From: Hennigella sp045641165
GTDB taxonomy: Bacteria > Bacillota_I > Bacilli_A > Mycoplasmatales > Mycoplasmoidaceae
NCBI GenBank assembly: GCA_045641165.1
Contig: JAZUGL010000003.1
Coordinates: 1-17,361 of the forward strand
DNA length: 17,361 bases
Direction of reading: 5' to 3'
Shown: positions 9,442 to 16,699 of the stretch, piece after piece
Layout: each line of letters begins with the position of its first letter
How positions within the stretch are numbered: the stretch's first letter is position 1
Notes under the pieces: generated by a model
Databases searched by the model: none
What the model was told of the DNA's origin: nothing
Seen by the model: the letters and a program-made list of their open reading frames with translations, nothing else
Translations under genes and position numbers: made by a program

Positions 9442-10515
9442 ATGAGACATACATTATCAAAGGTTATGTTAGCAGCACCAATTGCAGCAACAGCAGTTTT
9501 ACCTATTACTGCTTTTACAAGCTGTAACAAGAAAGACCAACGCCTTCACCACATTGGAATTACAAACAAAGATAGAGCAATTATTCAAATTGTTAAAGAT
9601 AAAAATCTTAAAGAAAGATTAGAACCACAAGAATTTCCTCGCTATCTTGCCCAAGAATTGTGTACTCGTGGTCCAGATTTTATGCGCGAGTCTTTACAAG
9701 AAGCTTTTGAACTTTCTGATTATGTAGATCAAGAAGAACGTTTTGTGGAATGTCCTGAGTGTACAGATTGAGATAATGATCGAATAACTTATACAATCAC
9801 ACCAAACATTAATCAAGATTATGATTATGTAATTTTGTTTTTACATGGTGGTGGTTATGCTAAAAACATTAACTACATCCATATTAATGGATGCGTGGAA
9901 TTATGTGACCAATTAAATGCTAAAGTATATGTAGCACTTCATCCAGTATTACCACAACATGATTACACCGAATGTCGTGACTATTTAATTGATGTATACA
10001 ACTATATACTAGAGCATGAAGCAGGCAAGAAAATTGTTTTCTTAGGTGATTCATCTGGTGCAGGCTTAGCATTAGCTTTTAGTCAATATTTATATAACAT
10101 GGCTGAGCCATTACCTTACGCTCGTGTCTTATTTTCTCCATGAGTAGATGTAACAATGAAAAATCCTGAGATTGATGCTTTAGTTGAAGATGATATTATG
10201 TTACATCCTTATGGATTAGCAGCTTATGGTGTTTTATGAGCTAATGCTAAAATATCTAGAGATCATTTCTTTATTAGTCCAATTAATGGAGAATTTGACG
10301 ACAAGATAAAAACTATTATCTTTACTGGTGAAAAAGAAATATTAAAACCTGATGCATTCTTATTACATAACAAACTATTGCAACATGGTTGTGAATCTGA
10401 ATTAGTATTAGGTGAAGGTCTATTCCATGACTTTGAATTCTTTAACAAAATGGATGCTTATGACAAAGTATGTACTATGACTGGCCATTTTTTAAGTGGA
10501 GAACCATTAGAATAA
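9442..10515 (+). CDS. Lipoprotein alpha/beta-hydrolase (HSL-type esterase/acetylhydrolase)
   Basis: A 357-aa lipoprotein hydrolase. The signal sequence ends in lipobox FTSC28. The oxyanion-hole motif HGGGY is at 135-139, the nucleophile elbow GDSSG is at 202-206 (Ser204), and His329 in LFHDFE is the likely catalytic base. These mark the hormone-sensitive-lipase/carboxylesterase group, which cleaves short acyl esters. The acid is normally Asp in a GxxDxL-like motif; here the matching segment is TGEKEIL (295-301), so Glu299 may take its place. Residues 30-120 are a non-catalytic extension. The start has AGGAG 8 bases upstream. The stop TAA shares its last A with the next ATG, so the following gene is coupled. 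It probably acts outside the cell on host or medium lipids or esters (inference). Confidence 0.88.
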
Positions 10516-11060
10516 TGAAAAGTATTAAATTAAAAGAAATAAAAGTTAATCCCTTTGAATTAATTGGAAATAATTGAATGCTTATCTCCTCTGGAGATAA
10601 AAAAGCCTTCAATATGATGACTGCATCATGAGGACATCTAGGTGCTTTATGAGGTCATAGCTTAGATGGCAATCCAACAGCAGAAATATTTGTTAGACCA
10701 TCAAGATACACAGATAAATTTATTGATAAAAAAGACTATTTTGTCTTATCTTTCTTTAACCATAACAAATACAAAAAAGATCTTTTGTATCTTGGTAGTC
10801 ATTCAGGAAGAGATGAAAACAAATTAGCTAAAACAAAGCTACATGTTATCTTTAAAGATAACTTGCCTTGTTTTAAAGAAGCTAGTTTAACTTTAATTTG
10901 TAAGAAAATCTATAAAGGTAAGATCAAAAAAGAAGGATTTATTGATAAAAGAATTATTAATGAATTTTATTCCTCTAATCCTAAGACTACAAATATATAT
11001 AACAAAGCTTGCTGACATAATGTTTATGTCGGAGCTATAGTTAAAGCTTATAAGAATTAG
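10515..11060 (+). CDS. Flavin reductase-like (flavoredoxin-type) FMN-binding protein
   Basis: A 181-aa protein resembling flavin reductase-like domain proteins, which bind FMN in a split-barrel dimer and reduce flavins or act as flavodoxin-like carriers. Supporting motifs are NWMLISSGDKKAFNMMTASWG at 20-40, which holds the M-T-x-x-W-G flavin loop, and the strand AEIFVRPSRYT at 56-66; the overall length also fits. The ATG overlaps the hydrolase stop by one base (TAATG) and there is no ribosome binding site of its own, so translation is coupled. No flavin-using partner is nearby. Its end overlaps the end of the convergent gene by four bases, with no hairpin terminator between them. Confidence 0.85.
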
Positions 11061-11653
11061 ATAACTTGACTACAAACAGCAAAGCTATAGTAGTTTCCAC
11101 CTATACCTTTTTTACATTCATAGGTAGTCTTTTTATTACTATAAGCTAGATTATTACCTATGGTAATAAGCTTAAAGTTATCAAAGTCTGGTGCTTTATT
11201 AAATTGGTTAAAGTAGCACTTATAAAAGCTTTCTTTAGCTGTTCATAGCTCTGCAAAGCCTATTTTAGAGTTATGAGTATTAAACCAAGCTAATTCTGAA
11301 CTAGAAAAGTGTTTATTAGCTATTTCTAAGTAATTATCAGGTACATCACAATTAGCTAAAACATCTATTCCCACAAACCATTTAGCAATAAAGATCATGG
11401 TAGTACCTCTTGCATGGCTAACAGAGAAATATCATGGTTCATAGTTGGATGAGGTAATTACATAATTACCTATTTTAGCATTAGTTATTTTAAAGCTATT
11501 AATGAAGTTATCTAGTAATTGCTTCTTACTAGATACTTCTTTATCTCTTTTAGCTAATCCTTTAAGGTTTTTATCATAGTCTTTATGGATTAGTCTACAA
11601 TCTAAAAAGCTTGGTCTCATACAAACTATTATATCTTTAGTTCTTCTTGGCAA
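11057..11653 (-). CDS. Sfp-type 4'-phosphopantetheinyl transferase
   Basis: A 198-aa protein that would move the phosphopantetheine arm of CoA onto a carrier-protein serine. Motifs are YFSVSHARG at 75-83, VGIDV at 94-98 with Mg-binding Asp97, and ELWTAKESFYK at 135-145 with Glu141 and the W-x-x-K-E-x-x-x-K signature. The acidic residue normally two positions after the first Asp is Leu99, so one metal ligand appears missing, although metal binding can use water instead in some members. The start is uncertain. The ATG at 11620 would cut off the first beta strand (KDIIVCMRPSF), so the TTG at 11653 is preferred; it has GAGG only one base upstream. There is no other carrier-protein or synthase gene in the window. 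Confidence 0.85.
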
Positions 11654-11724
11654 ACCTCAGATTTACCTTAATTATCGGCTTCAATTGTTCGTATGAATAA
11701 AATTAGTTTTCTCCGCACATTTTA

Positions 11725-11735
11725 TTGTTAAACAA
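11725..11735. promoter_or_regulatory. Short palindrome, possible operator of the Doc-like operon
   Basis: TTGTT-A-AACAA is an 11-base palindrome about 20 bases upstream of the -10 box for the 42-aa ORF and the Doc-like gene. Toxin-antitoxin operons are usually autorepressed at such sites. The assignment is by position only. Confidence 0.25.
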
Positions 11736-11755
11736 CACATTGAAAAAAAATAATG

Positions 11756-11761
11756 TATAAT
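11756..11761 (+). promoter_or_regulatory. -10 box of the 42-aa ORF/Doc-like operon
   Basis: A perfect TATAAT lies exactly 6 bases before the ATG at 11768, so the mRNA should begin at the start codon (leaderless). No ribosome binding site is present, and no good -35 is seen at 17-base spacing. Confidence 0.6.
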
Positions 11762-11767
11762 GAATTT

Positions 11768-11896
11768 ATGAAAAAAAATAAAGCAACACCATTTACTTTG
11801 ATTGTAAATGACGAAAAAACATTTGAAAAAAATTTTAATAACGAAGAAAACAGTTATATGTTTGGCAAAATCCTGCAACATTTAGCTAAATGTTAG
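11768..11896 (+). CDS. 42-aa small protein, candidate antitoxin
   Basis: A 42-residue ORF (begins MKKNKATPFTLIVNDEK, ends GKILQHLAKC) that I do not recognise. It is supported by a -10 box at the exact leaderless distance and by its stop codon directly abutting the ATG of the Doc-like gene with no gap. Such an arrangement is typical of antitoxin-toxin pairs. It is shorter than normal Phd-type antitoxins (about 70 aa) and shows no obvious DNA-binding fold, so it could be a minimal Doc-neutralising peptide, a remnant of a larger antitoxin or a leader ORF for coupling. No TGA codons are present. Confidence 0.55.
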   Translation: MKKNKATPFTLIVNDEKTFEKNFNNEENSYMFGKILQHLAKC

Positions 11897-12535
11897 ATGA
11901 AAAAGATCTACATTTTTTACCTATTTAAAAAACCAACTTTGCGATTTCTTAATGATAAAAAGAATTCGCTTTTTTTTAGCGAAATTACTAAAACTAACGA
12001 TAGTTCTAAATTAAGAGTAAGTTTTCAAAGCAAGTTTCAAACCGAACCCGAACAAGTCTCCATCATATTAACAGATTTTTTAGCCAACCAGAATTTAAAA
12101 AAAGACTTAGAAACATATGTTGAGCAATCGTATAATCTTGCTCAAAGATTATCCGCAGAAAATATGGAGCCATTTTGCACTAAAGCTAAAGAAAACATTC
12201 TTTCAACCATTAATTCATGTTTGCTAAAATGTCAATATGCGCATGAAGATATTTTCTATTTTGCCGCAAACATATTTTTTAATATAAATGTTACCCACAA
12301 ATTGCCTAATGGGAACAAACGATTAGCAACTGCATTATTAATAAAATTATTATATATTTTAGGTTATTATTTTAAATTTCAAGGTGACGAGTATGAAGAG
12401 TATCGTGATTGAGAACAAAAGTGTGTAGAATACATTACTAGAAGCGAAAATAAAGAAAACACGGAAGGTATAATTTCTGACATAAGAGAGTGAATAATTA
12501 AGAATATTGTTATTGCATTAAACTTTAGGCAATAG
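11897..12535 (+). CDS. Doc/Fic-like toxin (death-on-curing family)
   Basis: A 212-aa protein. The key motif is HKLPNGNKRLATALL starting at His134, matching the Doc version of the Fic loop (HxFx[D/E]xNKR). Doc enzymes phosphorylate elongation factor Tu; other Fic enzymes transfer AMP. Here the usual Phe is Leu136 and the acidic Mg-binding residue is Asn138, so activity or metal use may differ. The helix LLIKLLYILGYYF after the motif also fits Fic. A stretch T95KAKEN100 matches the short Fic inhibitory pattern [S/T]xxxE[G/N], but it is only about 35 residues before the motif and may be chance. The first 90 residues are unrecognised. The ATG follows the stop of the 42-aa ORF at once, and no ribosome binding site is seen, so translation is coupled. 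Two TGA Trp codons lie near the C-terminus. Confidence 0.7.
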
Positions 12536-12548
12536 ATGTCCAATGATA

Positions 12549-12577
12549 AAAAATAGACGCTAAAAGTATCTATTTTT
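12549..12577. terminator. Bidirectional terminator between convergent genes
   Basis: AAAAATAGA (12549-12557) and TCTATTTTT (12569-12577) form a 9-bp stem with an 11-base loop. The A-rich left and T-rich right sides provide U-tracts in both directions. It serves the Doc-like gene on the plus strand and the convergent 148-aa gene on the minus strand, whose stop lies inside the right arm. Confidence 0.75.
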
Positions 12578-13016
12578 GTTTGCACAACAACCAAATATCT
12601 TTATTCCCCTTCAGCGTTTCTAAATCCATAGATATTAATTTTTGTAAGAATAAAACTAATTTTTTTCTGGAATTTATTGATTCGTTAATAGCTGAATTGT
12701 CACCATTGCAAAGACAAACGGTGGTGCGGTAAAAAGCCGCCATTTCCGTTGTTGCTGGTAAGTTTGCTCTTGGCACACAATGAATAAAATTTCTATATTC
12801 ACTCCAATGAAAAAATGGATTATTTTCAGAATTAACATCGTTCAACTCTAAATATTCACCTATTTTATAGAGCAAATCTAATTTTTTGTCTCCCCTTGAT
12901 ATTTCATTCGGACTACAGATATCTGAAATTTCGGCAGGGAAGCTGGTTAACTTTGTTTTTAATATTTCAATTTCCTTGTTTAACATTTCAATTAATGTTT
13001 TAATTATTGTTTTCAT
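12570..13016 (-). CDS. Unrecognised 148-aa protein
   Basis: I do not recognise this protein. It begins with an amphipathic coiled-coil-like helix (TLIEMLNKEIEILKTKL), followed by an acidic, Asn-rich middle, an aromatic patch FFHWSEYRNFIH, a cysteine pair TVCLCNG, and a helical basic end KKLVLFLQKLISMDLETLK. There is no signal or membrane segment, so it is likely cytosolic. The ribosome binding site AGGAG lies 6-7 bases before the ATG, in good contrast to the leaderless neighbours. It converges on the Doc-like gene and diverges from the DUF2779 gene. It has no TGA codon. The position inside a run of defence-type genes suggests an accessory or phage-response role, which is inference only. Confidence 0.8.
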   Translation of the reverse strand: MKTIIKTLIEMLNKEIEILKTKLTSFPAEISDICSPNEISRGDKKLDLLYKIGEYLELNDVNSENNPFFHWSEYRNFIHCVPRANLPATTEMAAFYRTTVCLCNGDNSAINESINSRKKLVLFLQKLISMDLETLKGNKDIWLLCKQK

Positions 13017-13116
13017 ATTTTTCTCCTATATTTTAGTTATATATACTTTTTATACTTCATGAATTTTGACCACATTGTGTAGGGCCCTCTATATAGCTGA
13101 ACACAACTTGTAATCT

Positions 13117-13122
13117 TATAAT
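13117..13122 (+). promoter_or_regulatory. -10 box of the DUF2779 gene
   Basis: A perfect TATAAT lies exactly 6 bases before the ATG at 13129, so transcription should start at the A of the start codon. No ribosome binding site is visible. Upstream, TTGTGT (13075-13080) and ACACAA (13101-13106) form arms around the palindrome AGGGCCCT (13081-13088), a possible regulator site shared with the divergent gene. Confidence 0.55.
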
Positions 13123-13128
13123 ATAACC

Positions 13129-14607
13129 ATGATCACTAAAACAGATTATGTAACCTTTAGAACTTGTAATAGATCCTACTATTATTGTTTAAATAATAAA
13201 GATCAAGCTAAACCTGAAGATGATATAGCTAAAAAAAGAAAAGATGAGGGTATTTTAGTTAATGAATATGCTCATAGGTATTTTGAAAATACGATTAAGG
13301 TTAAACAAAATCTTAAGGTAGTAAATATTAATAATCAGGTAGAAGTAACTAAAAAGCTTTTAAATGATGCTAAAGCTATAGCTGAAGCATCTTTTCAATA
13401 TGAAGATTTATTTTGTGCGGTAGATATTCTTGTTAAGGTAGAAGATGGCTGAGCTATTTATGAAGTTAAAGCAGCAACAGATATAAAAAAGCATTTAGAG
13501 CAATATTGTGCTGATATAGCTTTTCAAAAGTATGTGTTAGAAAAATGTAATCTAAAGATTAAAGCGTGTTATGTTTTATATCTAAATAAGAATTATGTTA
13601 GAAATGGTCAGATAGATATTAAGCAGCTATTAATCCCTTATAAGATAGATCAAGAACCAATGTTTAATAGCGAACTATCTTTCCTTCCAACAGCTATTAA
13701 ACAAATCAGGCAACTACAATCTTCAAAACAGTTGCCTGATTACGGTGATTGTAGTAAATCATGTGATTTTTTTGAGTTTTGTCATGCTAATTTGCCAAAA
13801 CCAAATATTACACAGCTATATCGTTTTAGTATTAATAAAGCACATGATTTGATTAAAAAGGGAATAGTATCTTTTTTAGATAGTAAAAAGATTAAGAAGT
13901 TATCTAATTTTCAATCTAATCAGATAAAAGCAGTATTAGATAATAAGGTCTTTATTGATAGGCAAGGTATTAAAGGCTTTTTAGATAGCCTTAAATATCC
14001 TATTTATCATTTAGATTTTGAAACAATGAATGAAGCTATCCCTATGGTTGATGGAATAGGTCCATATTGACAGGTACCATTTCAATATTCATTGCATGTA
14101 CAAGATAAACCTGGGGCTAAACCTAAACATTATGAGTTTTTAGGTGATAAACTAGATTGTCAGTATGAACTAGCTAAACAGTTATGTAAAGATATACCTT
14201 TAAATGTTACATCAATAGCTTATAACATGACTTTTGAAAAGACGGTATTAAAGCAATTAGCTAATAGATTTAATGATCTAAAAGATCATTTAATGAATAT
14301 TCATGATCATATGGTTGATTTAATGAAACCATTTGATAAAGGATTTTACTTTAATCCTAAACAAGCTAATAGAACATCCATTAAATATGTTATGCCTGCT
14401 TTAGTTCCTAACCATGCTAATGATTATCATGATTTACCAGTAGTTAAAAATGGTGCACAAGCATTAGCTATGTTTCCTAAACTATTTAAATTAAGTGGTA
14501 AAGAATTATTAGAAAAAAGAAAAGGTATGCTTGAATACTGTAAACTAGATACTTATAGCATGGTTTGGGTGCTAGATGAATTGTGGAAGGTGGTTAAAGA
14601 AAAATAG
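13129..14607 (+). CDS. DUF2779 protein: Cas4-like PD-(D/E)XK nuclease fused to a DEDD-type exonuclease domain
   Basis: A 492-aa two-part nuclease. The N-terminal half (1-220) is Cas4/RecB-nuclease-like: CAVD at 96-99 with Asp99, YEVKA at 111-115 with Glu112 and Lys114, and HLEQYCADIAFQKYVL at 122-137 as the usual QxxxY-type helix. Cys13 (or Cys20) with C208, C212 and C218 (CSKSCDFFEFC) could hold an iron-sulphur cluster as in Cas4. The C-terminal half has the DUF2779 signature YHLDFETM at 293-300 (Asp296, Glu298), AYNMTFEKTVL at 364-374, HMVDLMKPF at 394-402 (Asp397) and YCKLDTYSM at 470-478 (Asp474), consistent with an RNase H-fold 3'-5' exonuclease. The role in the cell is not established; a DNA repair or defence function is inferred. 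Only two TGA codons occur. The start is leaderless, and a strong terminator follows. Confidence 0.88.
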
Positions 14608-14626
14608 AGACTACGTCTCTATTTTT
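14600..14626. terminator. Terminator after the DUF2779 gene
   Basis: AAAAATAGAGAC (14600-14611) and GTCTCTATTTTT (14615-14626) make a 12-bp perfect stem with a 3-base loop. The stop codon of the DUF2779 gene is inside the left arm. A and T flanks allow activity in both directions, so it may also end the convergent small gene. A second hairpin, ATTGTTTA (14641-14648) with TAAACAAT (14657-14664), lies just past the end of that gene. Confidence 0.88.
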
Positions 14627-14669
14627 GATTGGTGAGTGAGATTGTTTATTTTGATTTAAACAATAAGTT

Positions 14670-14987
14670 TTATCTCTTGCCAATAACCTGATTAAGAGAA
14701 TCTAAAAAGAGTTTTTGTTTTAGTAATTGATCATACATTTCTTTGCAACTATTACATAAAAGTTCTTCAATTCCACCATTTATTAATCAGTCAATATCAG
14801 AATAAGTATAGGCGATACCCCTGCTTCTGCCATTTTCAATCATCATATTTATTTTGTTTTTGATTTTTGGGCCGCAAACAGGACAATTGTAAATTTGCTT
14901 TGCTTTACCATTCATTTTATATTTTGTATCAGCTATTTCTCTCGCTAACACAAGTTTATCCATGCTACTACTGAAAGTTTTAGCCAT
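14670..14987 (-). CDS. 105-aa double-CxxC (zinc-ribbon-like) protein
   Basis: A small cytosolic protein of no family I can name. Two pairs, CPVC (35, 38) and CNSC (78, 81), fit a Cys4 zinc site split by a 39-residue insert that holds a basic helix (KIKNKINMMIENGRSRG). The N-terminal helix and the C-terminal helix EMYDQLLKQKLFLDSLNQVI may aid dimerisation. Such proteins often bind nucleic acid or act as regulators, but this is inference. A strong ribosome binding site AGGAGG lies 7 bases before the ATG. One TGA codon (Trp67) splits the frame if read with the standard code. It diverges from the ATPase gene across a 444-base non-coding region. Confidence 0.85.
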
Positions 14988-15168
14988 AATCTACCTCCTA
15001 TTATTTGAATGTATTCTAAACTACACGATAAAAACGTGCCATAAAATATAAGGTTTGTTTTTTAAAACAAGACCAAAAAATATATACGTGCAAAAGCACA
15101 ATCACTAAATTTAAATATCAAACGAAAAGATTTAAAGTTAATGACATTTATATTATACTACATTTTTC

Positions 15169-15208
15169 AAAAAAATAGCACAAAAGACCGGAAAGTGCTA
15201 ATTTTTTT
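15169..15208. terminator. Terminator-like hairpin
   Basis: AAATAGCAC and GTGCTAATTT pair around a 13-base loop containing ACCGG, with an A-tract before and a T-tract after (one A-A mismatch in the outer stem). It could stop transcription in both directions. No protein gene ends next to it. Confidence 0.5.
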
Positions 15209-15245
15209 GAACATGTTTCAGTTTTTTAGAAGGTTTTATAGTATT

Positions 15246-15277
15246 AGTAATATATATTATTTATAATATATATTACT
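15246..15277. repeat. Inverted repeat with 15-bp perfect arms
   Basis: Arms 15246-15260 (AGTAATATATATTAT) and 15263-15277 are exact complements around TT. In DNA this is a candidate operator or cruciform upstream of the ATPase-XRE operon, and the XRE protein is an obvious candidate binder. In RNA it would be a long hairpin inside the possible small RNA. Confidence 0.6.
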
Positions 15278-15342
15278 ATTATTATTTTTGTAAAAAATCT
15301 TAAAATTTTTGTAATAATAAATTATCGGACGAAAAGATTAAT

Positions 15343-15372
15343 AAACGCGGAAGCGTTTGTTTTTTATTTTTT
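15343..15372 (+). terminator. GNRA-loop terminator upstream of the ATPase promoter
   Basis: AAACGC (15343-15348), loop GGAA, GCGTTT (15353-15358), then GTTTTTTATTTTTT. The strong T-tract on one side makes it a rightward terminator. It lies directly upstream of the ATPase promoter and not after any visible gene. Confidence 0.75.
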
Positions 15373-15396
15373 CTAAAATAAAATATTACCAATAAC

Positions 15397-15405
15397 TGCT
15401 ATAAT
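15397..15405 (+). promoter_or_regulatory. Extended -10 promoter of the ATPase-XRE operon
   Basis: TGCTATAAT is a perfect extended -10 element (TGnTATAAT). Transcription would start near 15412, giving a leader of about 20 bases that contains the ribosome binding site GAAAGGG (15420-15426) 5 bases before the ATG. Confidence 0.65.
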
Positions 15406-15431
15406 ATTAACATATTTTTGAAAGGGCACTA

Positions 15432-16697
15432 ATGATAAGATTTCTGGTTAATAATAAGGGCGAATTACATTCGTTTTCCCAAGATCAAAAGATTTTCAAA
15501 TATATTTTATTAGTCGGCGAAAATGGTGCTGGTAAGACAACATATTTAAAAGAAATTAAAAAATTACCAATATTGAATATGTTTTATTGTGTTGGGATAA
15601 ATGACACTATATACTTCTCGGATTATGCAAATACCATTATAAATCACAAAATTGCCAGAGAAACTAAGTCCAGAATGTCGAATTATTTTTTGCCCAATGT
15701 TTTCCCAAGATTAATGAAAATTGATTACGTTGAGGCCAACACCCAAATTAAATCTACAGAAAACCCATCAAAAGCATTTCTAACATCAATTAACACAATT
15801 AGTGATAAATTAAAAGATTTAGCAAGAGAAGATGAGATATCGTTAGACAACGAAAGAAAGGCCACTATATATCTTCGTGGAATAACTCAAAAATGGAACC
15901 AATTACTGGGTTCCGACTATTTGCTGAGCACAAAAAGAGTAAAAAACACAAGAGATGACTCTGGTGTAGTAATATCTGTTAATAAAGACAAAACTGGTGG
16001 ATTAAATGATTTATCTGGAGGCGAACTTAAAGCACTAGCTCTCGCTATAAATATGTACATTTTTGGTCAAAGCGACAATCTTGTTTCACTAATTGATGAA
16101 CCCGAAACAAATTTACACCCGTCGATGCAATTAGCTTTTGCTGATTTTTATTCGTTTAAAAAGAATAATAATCAAATTTTTATTGCCACGCATTCACCCT
16201 ACATTGTGAAGTCATTTTTGACAAAATACCCTGACGATACATTGGTTTTGCATTTTTGTAGAAAAGATAAAAGATATACCATTTCAAATGCCTTTGAAAA
16301 CAAAATTTTAAATAATTTAACATTGGCAGAGATTAACCATAGAGTTTTCAATATACCAACTATTGAACTTCACATATGTTTGTTTGATGAACTTTATCAA
16401 AAAAGAAAAATTAAAAACGGCGGCAAATTATCAATTGCAAGCTTTGAAGAGGAACTTAAAAAATGCAAGATTTTTAATAGCGAAATTGTTAAATTAAAAA
16501 ATCAGAATGATTTTTCTGCTGACAAGTCAGGGATTTTAAAGGTTGGTGTCGATGATAGAACAGGGAGAAAAATAAACGAAACATTAGTTAGTTATATAAG
16601 AAATTGCATTGATCATCCAAAACATGGAACATTTATAGACATTGAGCTTTCCAAGTCGATTGAATTATTAATGGATTTAATCAAAAAGTGAGAATAA
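15432..16697 (+). CDS. ABC/OLD-type AAA ATPase with HEPN-like C-terminal motif
   Basis: A 421-aa ABC-class ATPase of the OLD/RecF-like kind found in many defence systems. Walker A is GENGAGKT at 29-36, the signature LSGGE is at 194-198, Walker B is SLIDEPE at 219-225 (Asp222, Glu223), and the H-loop His254 is in ATHSPY. The insert between Walker A and the signature (40-190) is helical and lacks the long coiled coil of SMC proteins. The C-terminal 110 residues are helical and end in SYIRNCIDHPKHG, where R390-N-x3-H395 matches the RNxxxH form of HEPN RNase motifs. A toxic RNase released by an ATPase sensor is therefore possible (inference). The start has a good ribosome binding site. The gene runs through one TGA (Trp420) and stops at TAA 2 bases before the XRE gene. 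Confidence 0.85.
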
Positions 16698-16699
16698 TT

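Larger units (their letters stand above)
15160..15372 (+). ncRNA. Possible small RNA ending at the 15343-15372 terminator
   Basis: This is a tentative call. A TATACT box at 15154-15159 lies before a hairpin-rich stretch that ends at a canonical rho-independent terminator, which has no protein gene before it on this strand. The stretch includes the hairpin AGCAC/GTGCT and the long AT palindrome. No known RNA family is recognised, and the promoter lacks a clear -35. It could equally be a terminator shielding the ATPase promoter from upstream readthrough. Confidence 0.25.
14988..15431. other. 444-base non-coding divergent region with dense secondary structure
   Basis: No reading frame of credible length occurs here, although neighbouring gaps are mostly under 120 bases. 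It holds, in order, the leader of the leftward gene, a small hairpin GTGC-AAAA-GCAC (about 15090-15101), an 11-base direct repeat ACGAAAAGATT at 15122-15132 and 15329-15339, a terminator-like hairpin at 15169-15208, a 15-bp-arm inverted repeat at 15246-15277, a GNRA-loop terminator at 15343-15372 and an extended -10 promoter for the ATPase gene. Two rightward terminators upstream of the ATPase promoter mean something may be transcribed rightwards inside this region. Confidence 0.7.

Noticed and set aside
13129..14607. CRISPR-associated Cas4
   Set aside because: The protein is much longer than Cas4, carries a DUF2779 domain, and no CRISPR repeats or other cas genes are seen.
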